Origin: Blattabacterium cuenoti
Lineage (GTDB): Bacteria > Bacteroidota > Bacteroidia > Flavobacteriales > Blattabacteriaceae
Direction: 5' to 3'
Assembly: GCF_014252055.1 (NCBI RefSeq)
Contig: NZ_CP059208.1
Span: forward strand, 186,001-250,000
DNA: 64,000 bases
Shown here: in pieces, positions 35,823 through 44,089 of the stretch
How the letters are laid out: each line of letters starts with the position of its first letter
Position numbering within the stretch: position 1 is the first letter of the stretch
Position numbers and translations under genes: made by a program
Notes under the pieces: model-generated
The model's database searches: none
What the model was told of the DNA's origin: nothing
What the model saw: only the letters and a program-made list of their open reading frames with translations

Positions 35823-36436
35823 AATTTTCTTATTTTTTTTATAAAAGTATTTAACAATTCTATGTTTTTATTTCCTGGATAGATCTCAAATTTGCTATTT
35901 ATATCTATTCCAAACATTTTTGGATGTGAAAATTTTTTAATTAAATTTAGATCTTCCATTCCTATTCCTCCACTTAAAAAAAAAGGAGTTTTAAAATCAT
36001 ACTCATTAAGTTTCAACCAATTAAATTTTTTTCCACTTCCTCCATAATGAATACTGTCACTATCAAATAAAAAATAATTACAAAAAGGAATATATTCTTC
36101 AATTTTTTTGAAAAAAAAAAGATTATTTATTCTAAAAGCTTTAATAATCTTTAATCCTTTTTTAAACAATCTTTCACAATAAGAAACATTTTCTTTTCCA
36201 TGTAATTGAACAAAATCAAGTTTATTATTTTTATTTATTTTTATGACATTATCTTCAAATTCATTTACAAATACTCCAACTTTAAATATTTTTTGATTTG
36301 ATTTTTTATGGAAAAAATTATCTCCTACAAACCTTGGAGAATTGGAATAAAATATAAATCCTATAAAATCAGGAAATAGATTATATATTTTTTGTAAATT
36401 ATGTTTTATTCCACATATTTTTATTTTTAGTGGCAT
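35819..36436 (-). CDS. trpF: Phosphoribosylanthranilate isomerase
   Basis: Rearranges phosphoribosylanthranilate to CdRP. It has 205 residues, normal. The catalytic Cys is in KIKICGIKHN near residue 8, and the catalytic Asp is in LFDSDS near 125. GFIFYSNSPRFV, VQLHGKE and FLSGGIGMEDL fit the family. It stands alone, not fused to TrpC as in enterics. It lies 10 nt after trpC and overlaps trpB by 4 nt. Confidence 0.94.
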   Translation of the reverse strand: MPLKIKICGIKHNLQKIYNLFPDFIGFIFYSNSPRFVGDNFFHKKSNQKIFKVGVFVNEFEDNVIKINKNNKLDFVQLHGKENVSYCERLFKKGLKIIKAFRINNLFFFKKIEEYIPFCNYFLFDSDSIHYGGSGKKFNWLKLNEYDFKTPFFLSGGIGMEDLNLIKKFSHPKMFGIDINSKFEIYPGNKNIELLNTFIKKIRKL

Positions 36437-36446
36437 ATTAATTTAA

Positions 36447-37235
36447 TTATTTTAATAATGATTTTATAAATTTTTTACAAAATTTTCCTGGATTTTTTTT
36501 CTTCATGAAATATTCTCCAATTAAAAAACCTTTAAATCCATATTTTCTTAATTCCAATACAAAATCAATATCATTTATTCCGCTTTCTGCTATTTTCACA
36601 TAATTACTAGGAATTTTTGATGATAAACTTAAACAAGTGGCTCTTTTCACAATAAAAGTTCGTAAATCTCTATTATTGATTCCTATGATATCTAAATTAT
36701 CTGTTATTTTATCTAATTCATATTCATGATGAATTTCTAATATAACTTCTAAACCTATATCCTTTGCAAGTTTAGAAAGATTTTTTATCTTTTCTTTGGA
36801 AAGAATTTCTGCTATTAATAGAACGATATCAGCTCCTATAGATTTAGATTCTATAATTTGATATTCACTAATAATAAAGTCTTTTCTTAAAATTGGAATA
36901 GTTTCTTTTATCAAAGAACGTGATTTTTTTACATTATCATTACTTCCAGAAAAAAAATTAAAATCTGTGAGTATTGATATTCCACAAGCTCCTGAATGTC
37001 TATAACCATCAATAACTTCTTCTAACGAAGAAACATTATTTATAATTCCTTTTGATGGAGATTTTGATTTAAATTCTGCTATGATACCTGTATTACTTTG
37101 TTTTAAACTTTGAACTAGAGAAATATTTTTTCTTTTGAATAAAATACTTTTTTCTAATTTTTTTACTGGATAATATTCTTTATTATATGATATTTCTTTT
37201 TTTTTGTTAGATAATATATTTTCAAGAAGATTCAT
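36447..37235 (-). CDS. trpC: Indole-3-glycerol phosphate synthase
   Basis: Closes the indole ring from CdRP. It has 262 residues, normal. Marks are IIAEFKSKSPSKGIIN near 50 with the catalytic Lys, ISILTDFNFFSGSNDNV, LRKDFIISEYQIIESKSIGAD near 114, IGINNRDLRTF near 178 and IAESGIND near 212. It overlaps trpD by 4 nt. Confidence 0.96.
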   Translation of the reverse strand: MNLLENILSNKKKEISYNKEYYPVKKLEKSILFKRKNISLVQSLKQSNTGIIAEFKSKSPSKGIINNVSSLEEVIDGYRHSGACGISILTDFNFFSGSNDNVKKSRSLIKETIPILRKDFIISEYQIIESKSIGADIVLLIAEILSKEKIKNLSKLAKDIGLEVILEIHHEYELDKITDNLDIIGINNRDLRTFIVKRATCLSLSSKIPSNYVKIAESGINDIDFVLELRKYGFKGFLIGEYFMKKKNPGKFCKKFIKSLLK

Positions 37236-38230
37236 AATCTTAATAATTTTTTAAGAATGTTTTTTGCTTTTCCGCTTTTTAATGAATATTCGGCTTTATC
37301 ATAGTTATTTTCAATACTATCTTTGTTTAGTAAACATAACGCAAATGCAGCATTCATCAAAACAACTTCATTTTGTGATAATGTTCCTTTTCCTGATAGA
37401 ATATTTATAAATATTTTAGTATTTTCTTTTGTATTTTTTCCTCCTTTTAATTCATTAGGGTAAATTTTTACTTTTTTATGAATTTCTAACTCATCTAAAG
37501 AATAATAATGTTCCCCCTTTGGAGAATAACATTTTATATCGCTAGTAAGTGTTATTTCATCATAGCCATCTAAACTATGAATAATAGCGTAATTATTTTC
37601 CATATCTTGATACAAATAATAATATATTCTTGCTATTTCTAAATTATTTACTCCTAATAGTTGATTTTTTGGATTTGCTGGGTTAATTAATGGACCTAAT
37701 ATATTGAAAATAGTACTTAATTCTAATTCTTTTCTTACATAAGACATAATAGTTAGAACTGGATGAAATATTGGAGCATGTAGATAACATAATCCTACTC
37801 TATCTAATTGATTTTTTATATTTTCTTCTTTTTTAGGGAATTCATATCCTAATTCTTTCAGTACATTAGATGAACCGGTGATAGAAGAAGAACTAAAACT
37901 TCCATGTTTTATTACTTTCTCTCCAGTACCTGCTACTATAAAAGATGCTAAAGTAGAAATATTAAAAGTATTTTTTCCATCTCCACCTGTTCCTACAATG
38001 TCTACAGCATTAAATTCTGTAAGATTTATTTTAACTGATAATTCCATAATTCCTTGTCTAAATCCTATCATTTCTTCTAAAGTAGGAAATCTCATATTAT
38101 AGATACTTGTTACAGCTGCTGCTTGAGTATTATTAATGTTTTCTTTTGATAAATCTATAATAATATTTTTAGCTTCTTTCTTGGTTAAAGTTTTTCCTGT
38201 AAAAAGTTTTTCTAATAGCTTTTTAATCAT
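37232..38230 (-). CDS. trpD: Anthranilate phosphoribosyltransferase
   Basis: Transfers the phosphoribosyl group of PRPP to anthranilate. It has 332 residues, normal. The PRPP loop is VDIVGTGGDGKNTFNIST at about 77-94, followed by KHGSFSSSSITGSSNVLKELG near 109. FNILGPLINPANP near 175 is the anthranilate-binding region. It is separate from TrpG, unlike the enteric fusion. It lies 7 nt after trpG. Confidence 0.96.
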   Translation of the reverse strand: MIKKLLEKLFTGKTLTKKEAKNIIIDLSKENINNTQAAAVTSIYNMRFPTLEEMIGFRQGIMELSVKINLTEFNAVDIVGTGGDGKNTFNISTLASFIVAGTGEKVIKHGSFSSSSITGSSNVLKELGYEFPKKEENIKNQLDRVGLCYLHAPIFHPVLTIMSYVRKELELSTIFNILGPLINPANPKNQLLGVNNLEIARIYYYLYQDMENNYAIIHSLDGYDEITLTSDIKCYSPKGEHYYSLDELEIHKKVKIYPNELKGGKNTKENTKIFINILSGKGTLSQNEVVLMNAAFALCLLNKDSIENNYDKAEYSLKSGKAKNILKKLLRL

Positions 38231-38237
38231 AATTACT

Positions 38238-38813
38238 TTATTTTTTTTTTAACCAATTTCCTATAATTTTTTCTCCATATGGAGTAAGAATAGATTCTGG
38301 ATGAAATTGTACTCCACGTACATCATAAAACTTATGACGCAACGCCATAATCTCTCCTTTACTACCAATAGCCGTAATCTTAAGTTCTTTAGGAAAATTA
38401 TGTGAAGAGATAATCCAAGAGTGATAACGGCCTACTTGAATTTCTTTTGGAAGTTTTTTAAAAAGTATTTCTTGTGGATCAATAATTTTTATTGAACTAG
38501 ATATCCCATGATATACTTCTCTTGTGTTAAGTAGTTTTGCCCCGAAAACTTCCCCTATAGCTTGTTGACCTAAACAAACTCCAAAAATACTTTTAGTGGA
38601 AGCAAATTTCTTTACTAGAGGTTTTAAAATATGAGCTTCGTCTGGAATTCCAGGACCAGGAGATAAAATAATTTTATCATATTCTTCTATATCTGAAAGA
38701 CTAATTTCATTATTTCTACATACTTTTACAGGTTTTTTTGTTAATTTTTTTACAGCATGAACAAGATTATATGTAAAAGAGTCATAGTTATCCAAAATCA
38801 ATATTTTATCCAT
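38238..38813 (-). CDS. trpG: Anthranilate synthase glutaminase component
   Basis: Glutamine amidotransferase that gives ammonia to TrpE. It has 191 residues, normal. The family start is ILDNYDSFTYNLVH, the oxyanion motif LSPGPGIPDEA near 51, the nucleophile Cys in FGVCLGQQAIGE near 79 and the catalytic His-Glu in VQFHPESIL near 169. It might also serve p-aminobenzoate synthesis. It lies 6 nt after trpE. Confidence 0.95.
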   Translation of the reverse strand: MDKILILDNYDSFTYNLVHAVKKLTKKPVKVCRNNEISLSDIEEYDKIILSPGPGIPDEAHILKPLVKKFASTKSIFGVCLGQQAIGEVFGAKLLNTREVYHGISSSIKIIDPQEILFKKLPKEIQVGRYHSWIISSHNFPKELKITAIGSKGEIMALRHKFYDVRGVQFHPESILTPYGEKIIGNWLKKK

Positions 38814-38819
38814 AAAACT

Positions 38820-40226
38820 TTATATGTTTTTAGCTAATTCTATAGCTTTAAATAAAGCCATTAGTTTGTTATTTATTTCTTGCAATTCTTTCTCTTCTTT
38901 AGAGTCAGATACAATACCTGCACCAGCTTGAAAAAATAGAGTATTATTTTTACTAAGAAATGAACGAATAACTATAGCTGTATTTATACAAGAATTATTT
39001 AATCCAAAAAAACCAATAGCACCACCATATACACCTCTATGTTGATTTTCTATTTTATCTATTAGTTCCATAGCTTTATATTTAGGAGCTCCAGATAAAG
39101 TTCCTGCTGGAAAAGTATCTACAAACACTTTTATAATCGATGTATTTTTTTCTAATTTACCAGAGACTTTAGATACCATATGTAACACATGAGAAAAAAT
39201 TTGTATTTCTTTAAAACTTTCTACTTTTACATCGAAAGAGTTCTTACTTAAATCATTTCTTGCTAAATCTACTAACATAACATGTTCTGCATTTTCTTTG
39301 GGATTATTAGATAAATCTTTGTATAATCTTTTTTTATCTTTTTCATTTCCTAATCTACGTATAGTTCCTGCTATTGGGTTAATATAAGCTATTTTATTAG
39401 TGATGACCAGTTGAGATTCTGGAGAGGAACCAAATAATTTATAATCTCCATAATCGAAATAGAAAAGATATGGAGAAGGATTTATAAAACGCAAGGCACG
39501 ATATACATTAAATTCATCTCCTTTAAACTTTTGTTGAAATTGACGAGATAATACTATTTGAAGAACATCTCCACGTAAACAAGCTTTTATTCCTTTAGAT
39601 ACCATTTTTTTGTATTCTAAATCTGTAATATTAGAAAAACGATTCCCTACAGATTTAAATGAGAAGGAATAAAAATTATTCTTTTTTATTAATTCTAATA
39701 ATTTATCATTGATAGAAAATTCCTGATTAATATTATGAAATTGATGTTCTATTAAATAGATTACATTATGTAAATGATGAAATATAATTAAATTTTTATA
39801 GAATCCGAATCTTATTTGTGGTATATTATATTCTTCTTTAATTGGAGCGTTAAATTCTATTTTTTCAAAATATTGAATACTATCGTAAGATAAATATCCA
39901 TATAAACCTGAATAAGAAGTATCCTCTCCTTTAAATTTATCAAAAAAATCTTCTATTAAGATTTGAATATCTAATTTATTATTTATGAAAATATCTTTCT
40001 TAACAGAATTTGGATACGAAGTACGCAATACATTTTTATCTAGAATAAGTTCAGAAATTGGATTTATACAAATAATTGATGAATTATTTTTGGAAACTTT
40101 GGAATCAGAATATTCTAATAACAATATTTTTGGAAAAACATCTCTTAATTTTAAATATAATTCTATTGGTGTAGTACTATCAGCTAAAATTTTTTTCTGA
40201 ATAGTTCTAAAATTAAATTTAAACAT
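38820..40226 (-). CDS. trpE: Anthranilate synthase component I
   Basis: Chorismate-using enzyme, first step of tryptophan synthesis. It has 468 residues, normal. The chorismate-binding core has YINPIAGTIRRLGNEKDK near 280, HVMLVDLARNDL near 316, PAGTLSGAPKYKAMELI near 374 and RGVYGGAIGF near 398. The N-terminal feedback motif that is normally LLES reads LLEY here (residues 36-39), which may weaken Trp inhibition. It is the first gene of the trp operon, behind a structured leader. Confidence 0.96.
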   Translation of the reverse strand: MFKFNFRTIQKKILADSTTPIELYLKLRDVFPKILLLEYSDSKVSKNNSSIICINPISELILDKNVLRTSYPNSVKKDIFINNKLDIQILIEDFFDKFKGEDTSYSGLYGYLSYDSIQYFEKIEFNAPIKEEYNIPQIRFGFYKNLIIFHHLHNVIYLIEHQFHNINQEFSINDKLLELIKKNNFYSFSFKSVGNRFSNITDLEYKKMVSKGIKACLRGDVLQIVLSRQFQQKFKGDEFNVYRALRFINPSPYLFYFDYGDYKLFGSSPESQLVITNKIAYINPIAGTIRRLGNEKDKKRLYKDLSNNPKENAEHVMLVDLARNDLSKNSFDVKVESFKEIQIFSHVLHMVSKVSGKLEKNTSIIKVFVDTFPAGTLSGAPKYKAMELIDKIENQHRGVYGGAIGFFGLNNSCINTAIVIRSFLSKNNTLFFQAGAGIVSDSKEEKELQEINNKLMALFKAIELAKNI

Positions 40227-40251
40227 GTTTCTATGGTATTTTTACATGATG

Positions 40252-40280
40252 AAAAAAAGGCCGTCTTAAAAGACAAGCCT
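40252..40280 (-). terminator. Attenuator-like terminator before trpE
   Basis: On the minus strand AGGC-T then GTCT pair with AGAC then G-GCCT around a TTTA loop, with one bulged base, and six further T residues follow. It ends 26 nt before the trpE ATG. A second AAGAC at 40302-40306 can compete for the same GTCTT segment, which is the logic of an antiterminator. The leader between promoter and hairpin has no TGG codon in any frame. Confidence 0.6.
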
Positions 40281-40390
40281 CGTAAATATTGTCGGAATAT
40301 GGTCTTCCTATTAAATTTTAAGATTTCAATTAATTTTGAAAAATTATCATTTTCTTTCTTTAAGTTCAAGAAATGACATTTATTTCACGA

Positions 40391-40398
40391 CAAATATA
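40391..40398 (-). promoter_or_regulatory. -7 box for the trp operon
   Basis: The minus strand reads TATATTTG about 165 nt upstream of trpE. It implies a leader of about 160 nt. No -33 element is evident. Confidence 0.5.
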
Positions 40399-40539
40399 AG
40401 TAAATTTTTTATTTATTTCTTTGTATATTATTAAGCTTATGCTACTATATTAAAATAAATAGAAATGTGCAATTTTTCTTAGATATTCATAGTATTTTTT
40501 AATTTTTAATTTTTTTAATTTTAAATATTAACAATTAAG

Positions 40540-41202
40540 ATGAAAAATATTTTTTATTTTTTATTATTTTTTTCTATTCACTTTTCATCTTTTTCAAAAC
40601 AAAAAGAAGAAAATATAAAGGATATCATTGAGTATATTAGAAAATATGCCGTATTTGCTATTCAGGAAATGGAAAAATTTGGAATACCTGCTAGTATAAA
40701 ACTAGGGCAAGGAATTTTAGAGTCTTCTAGTGGTAGGAGTTTATTATCCAAAACTACAAATAATCATTTTGGAATTAAATGTGGAAAAAATTGGAAAGGA
40801 GAGTTTTCTTTTCATGATGATGATTTACCAAAAGAATGTTTTAGAAAATATAAATCTGTGCGAGAATCTTTTAATGATCATTCTAAATTTTTACTAAAGC
40901 CTCGTTACTCTAAATTATTTCATTTAAATAAAAACGATTACAAAGCATGGGCTATAGAGCTAAAAAAAGCAGGTTATGCTACTTCTCTAAAGTATGCAGA
41001 TTTATTAATTAAACAAATAGAAAAATATTTTTTATGGAAATTTGATAAAGAGGTTTCTTCTGGAATAGAAAATAGAATAAATAAACATTTGACATTTATT
41101 ATGGAAAAAAATAAAATTGAAACATCTAATTCTATTTTCATTCGTTTTTTCAGAAAAGTAATTTCTTTAGTGAAAGATAAAATTCGTGAAATAAAAAAAT
41201 AA
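40540..41202 (+). CDS. Secreted glucosaminidase-family peptidoglycan hydrolase
   Basis: The 220-residue protein has a signal peptide (about 1-19, ending SSFSK). Its FlgJ/LytG-like glucosaminidase domain (about 28-165) has FGIPASIKLGQGILESSSGRS with the likely catalytic Glu, NHFGIKCGKNWKGE and the repeat-like YATSLKYADLLIKQIEKY. It would cut glycan strands in the periplasm. Many Bacteroidetes relatives carry C-terminal LysM domains; here the tail is short and basic with no LysM. gcvH follows 17 nt downstream. Confidence 0.88.
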   Translation: MKNIFYFLLFFSIHFSSFSKQKEENIKDIIEYIRKYAVFAIQEMEKFGIPASIKLGQGILESSSGRSLLSKTTNNHFGIKCGKNWKGEFSFHDDDLPKECFRKYKSVRESFNDHSKFLLKPRYSKLFHLNKNDYKAWAIELKKAGYATSLKYADLLIKQIEKYFLWKFDKEVSSGIENRINKHLTFIMEKNKIETSNSIFIRFFRKVISLVKDKIREIKK

Positions 41203-41219
41203 TATATTAATAAAAACCA

Positions 41220-41645
41220 ATGTTTGATAAAAAAATAATGGATAATTATAGTAGTAATAGAAGGTATAGCAAGAATCATGAATGGATTATAAGAAATAAT
41301 CATGAAAATAATATAGCTTTTATAGGGATTACAGATTTTGCTCAAAAAGAATTAGGTGATATAGTTTATTTAGATATAGATGAATCTATAATAGGAAAAA
41401 GTATAAATGAAGGAAAAGTTTTTGGAACTATAGAGGCAGTAAAAACAGTTTCAGATTTATTTATGCCAATTTCTGGACTAATATTAGAATATAATAATAA
41501 TTTATCATCTGAACCAGAACTTATAAATAATAGTCCATATGAAAAAGGATGGATTTTAAAAATTAAAATATTAAACAAAAAAGAATATGACTATCTTTTA
41601 TCTTTGGAAGAATACAAAAAATACATAGGATCTATTATGTCATGA
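41220..41645 (+). CDS. gcvH: Glycine cleavage system H protein
   Basis: Lipoyl carrier of the glycine cleavage system. The frame from 41220 gives 141 residues; an in-frame ATG at 41238 would give 135, closer to the usual length of about 125-130. The lipoylated Lys is in GTIEAVKTVSDLFMPISG near residue 70. RYSKNHEWI and FAQKELGDIVYLDI fit the family. GcvP and GcvT are not in the window. It overlaps the ccoI gene by 4 nt. Confidence 0.95.
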   Translation: MFDKKIMDNYSSNRRYSKNHEWIIRNNHENNIAFIGITDFAQKELGDIVYLDIDESIIGKSINEGKVFGTIEAVKTVSDLFMPISGLILEYNNNLSSEPELINNSPYEKGWILKIKILNKKEYDYLLSLEEYKKYIGSIMS

Positions 41646-43879
41646 TATATCATATTTATGATTGTTTCGATAATGATAAAGTAGCGGAAAAAATAACAGA
41701 TTTTAAACATAAAAACCTCACAACTGTTCGTTTTTTAATACCTGATATTCATTGTAGTTCATGTGTTTTTGTTCTAGAAAATTTATCTAGAAGACATAAA
41801 AGTATTATTGATGTTAATGTTGATTTCAATAGTAAACAAATGTGGATTACTATCAATAATACTAAATTAAAAATTAGTGAATTAGCTAAAATATTGCATG
41901 ATACAGGATATCCCCCTTCTATGGATTTTGAATTTATGGAAAAAAAAAATAGAGATCAACATCTATTTGATAGAAAACTGACAGCAAAATTAGCTATTTC
42001 CTTTTTTTGTTTTGGAAATATTATGCTTCTATCTATTCCAGAATATGTAGGAGCTTACAATGAAGATATCTGGTTTTTTGATCATAGAAATTTTTTTCGT
42101 TATTTAATGTTAGTCCTATCTTTACCTATAATCATTTATTCTTCTGCAGATCATATAAAATATGCTATTCTGGGTTTAAAAAAACAGGTGTTAAGTATGG
42201 ATGTCCCTATTTCTATAGGAATATTAGTTTTATTTTTTTGGAGTTGTTATGAAGTTTTTTTAGATTTAGGATCTGGATACTTTGACAGTCTTGCTAGTTT
42301 TTCTTTATTTTTAGTAATTAGTAAAATTTTTCAAAATTATACTCATAATAAAATACTTTCTTTTGATAAGAATTATAAATCTTATTATCCTGTTTTAATA
42401 ACAAAAATTCATAAAAAAGATAAAAGGGAACAAAAAATTTTTCTTTCATCTATAAAAAAAGGAGATATTATTATGATTAAAAATGAAGAAATAATTCCAG
42501 TAGATTCTATTTTAATAAAGGGAAATGCTGTATTAGATAATAGTTTTATAACTGGAGAATCTCATTTAGTTAATAAAAAAAAAGGAAACCGTATTTATGC
42601 TGGATCTAAACAAAAAGGAGAAGCTATTTACTTAAAAGTAATTAAAGATGTAGATCATAGTTACTTGAGTTTATTATGGAATAAAAAAAAACAACATACA
42701 AAAAAGCTTTCTTATTTAAATACTATATCTAATAGATTTAGTCAATATTTTTTTACTCCAATTATTTTAATAATTTCTATATTAACCGGATTATATTGGT
42801 ATTTTATCAATGGCAATATCTTAAAGGTATTTCAAAGTACTTTCTCAGTACTAATTATTTCTTGTCCATGTGCTTTAGCAATTTCTACCCCTTTAATTTT
42901 TGGAAGTTTTATACGGTATTTCTCTAAAAAAGGATTTTATGTAAAAGATATTTATACAATGGAAAAAATTTCTGCAATAAAAACTTTGATTTTTGATAAA
43001 ACTGGAACAATAACAGATCCTAATAAAGAAAAGGTCTTTTTTATTGGTAAAAAAATTGAATACGAAGAAAAGAAGATTATAGCATCTTTATTAAGAAATT
43101 CTAATCATCCTATAAGTAATAGGATATTATCTGAATTGTCTATAAAATGTTTTTATCCAGTAAAAAATTTTACAGAAATTATAGGTAAAGGAATAGAAGG
43201 TATAGTAAAAAATATTCCAGTTAAAATAGGTTCTCCTGAATATATGGGTATATCAATTCATGATATGAAGAATAAAACAATAGCAGCAATTTCCATTAAT
43301 AAAAAATTTCTAGGTTATTTTCTATTTAGAAATTATTATCGTAGTGATATGGAAAACATATTTAAAAATATGAAGAATTATAAGATAATTATTCTTTCTG
43401 GAGACCATAACGAATTAGAAAAAAGGTATTTAAAATCAATTCTACCAAAGACTAGTGATGTATTTTTTAGTCAAAGTCCAGAAGATAAACTCGCTAAAGT
43501 AAAAATGTTGCAAGAAAAAGGAGAAAAGGTAATGATGATTGGGGATGGTATTAATGACTGTGCTGCATTAAATCAAAGTGAAGTAGGAATAGCTGTGTCA
43601 GATAATCCCACTAGTTTTTTCCCTAGCTGCGATGCTTTTCTTCAATCTAATTGTTTAGATAAACTTATTCTATTCTTAAAAATATCAAAAATATCTAAAA
43701 AATTAGTAATTATTAATTTTATAATTAGTTTATTTTATAACGGTATAGGTATTATATTTTCTATTTCTGGTAATTTGAAACCTTTGATAGCGGCCATTTT
43801 AATGCCTTTAAGTTCTTTTTCAGTAATTGCTTTTTCTATAATATCAACTTGGTTGGTTTCGCGAAGATTGTTAGTTTAG
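41642..43879 (+). CDS. ccoI: Copper P-type ATPase for cbb3 oxidase assembly
   Basis: P1B-type ATPase of the CcoI/FixI type that moves copper for cbb3 oxidase assembly. It has 745 residues. The N-terminal metal-binding domain has DIHCSSCVFVLEN near 36. Eight membrane segments are expected. Motifs in order are TGESHLVNKK near 303, the metal-site ISCPCALAIS near 404, the phosphorylated Asp in IFDKTGTITD near 450, and MIGDGINDCAALN near 635. The call as CcoI rather than CopA rests on the adjacent ccoS and ccoNO genes. Confidence 0.92.
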   Translation: MIYHIYDCFDNDKVAEKITDFKHKNLTTVRFLIPDIHCSSCVFVLENLSRRHKSIIDVNVDFNSKQMWITINNTKLKISELAKILHDTGYPPSMDFEFMEKKNRDQHLFDRKLTAKLAISFFCFGNIMLLSIPEYVGAYNEDIWFFDHRNFFRYLMLVLSLPIIIYSSADHIKYAILGLKKQVLSMDVPISIGILVLFFWSCYEVFLDLGSGYFDSLASFSLFLVISKIFQNYTHNKILSFDKNYKSYYPVLITKIHKKDKREQKIFLSSIKKGDIIMIKNEEIIPVDSILIKGNAVLDNSFITGESHLVNKKKGNRIYAGSKQKGEAIYLKVIKDVDHSYLSLLWNKKKQHTKKLSYLNTISNRFSQYFFTPIILIISILTGLYWYFINGNILKVFQSTFSVLIISCPCALAISTPLIFGSFIRYFSKKGFYVKDIYTMEKISAIKTLIFDKTGTITDPNKEKVFFIGKKIEYEEKKIIASLLRNSNHPISNRILSELSIKCFYPVKNFTEIIGKGIEGIVKNIPVKIGSPEYMGISIHDMKNKTIAAISINKKFLGYFLFRNYYRSDMENIFKNMKNYKIIILSGDHNELEKRYLKSILPKTSDVFFSQSPEDKLAKVKMLQEKGEKVMMIGDGINDCAALNQSEVGIAVSDNPTSFFPSCDAFLQSNCLDKLILFLKISKISKKLVIINFIISLFYNGIGIIFSISGNLKPLIAAILMPLSSFSVIAFSIISTWLVSRRLLV

Positions 43880-43881
43880 TA

Positions 43882-43909
43882 TTCTATTTTATTTAAAATA
43901 GAAAATTTT
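43882..43909 (+). terminator. Weak AT hairpin after ccoI
   Basis: Arms 43882-43890 and 43895-43903 form a 9-bp stem with one G-C pair, followed by a mixed A/T tail. It could trim or stabilise mRNA, but downstream cco genes suggest read-through. Confidence 0.25.
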
Positions 43910-43924
43910 ATTTTTAGTTATTGT

Positions 43925-44080
43925 ATGGATATAATAATTATTATGATATTATCTAGTATTTTTTTAGGAGTATTTTTTCTTGTATTTTTCTTAATTTGTC
44001 TATATTTTGGACATTTTGATGATTATGAATCTCCTAAAATTAGAATTTTAATTGATGATTATAAAAAAGAGAAAAATTAG
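43925..44080 (+). CDS. ccoS: cbb3 oxidase assembly protein CcoS
   Basis: A 51-residue membrane protein found by reading the gap between ccoI and ccoNO. It starts MDIIIIMILSS, has one transmembrane helix (about 3-28) and then GHFDDYESPKIRILIDD, which matches the CcoS signature (GQFDDLESPAYRIL-type). CcoS is needed for cofactor insertion into cbb3 oxidase. It sits 9 nt before ccoNO. Confidence 0.9.
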   Translation: MDIIIIMILSSIFLGVFFLVFFLICLYFGHFDDYESPKIRILIDDYKKEKN

Positions 44081-44089
44081 TAAAAGATA

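Larger units (their letters stand above)
40227..40539. other. Divergent control region between trpE and the glucosaminidase gene
   Basis: This 313-bp gap holds the trp leader, with a TATATTTG box at 40391-40398, a possible antiterminator segment at 40302-40306 and a terminator-like hairpin at 40252-40280. The remainder (about 40399-40539) is A/T-rich and shows no gene. It must contain the promoter of the plus-strand gene at 40540, but I find no TAnnTTTG match for it. Short frames here have no family match. Confidence 0.6.

Noticed and set aside
40184..40369. A 61-codon minus-strand frame across the trp leader that could look like a leader peptide
   Set aside because: It starts with TTG, has no Trp codon, runs through the terminator hairpin into trpE in another frame, and has no family match.
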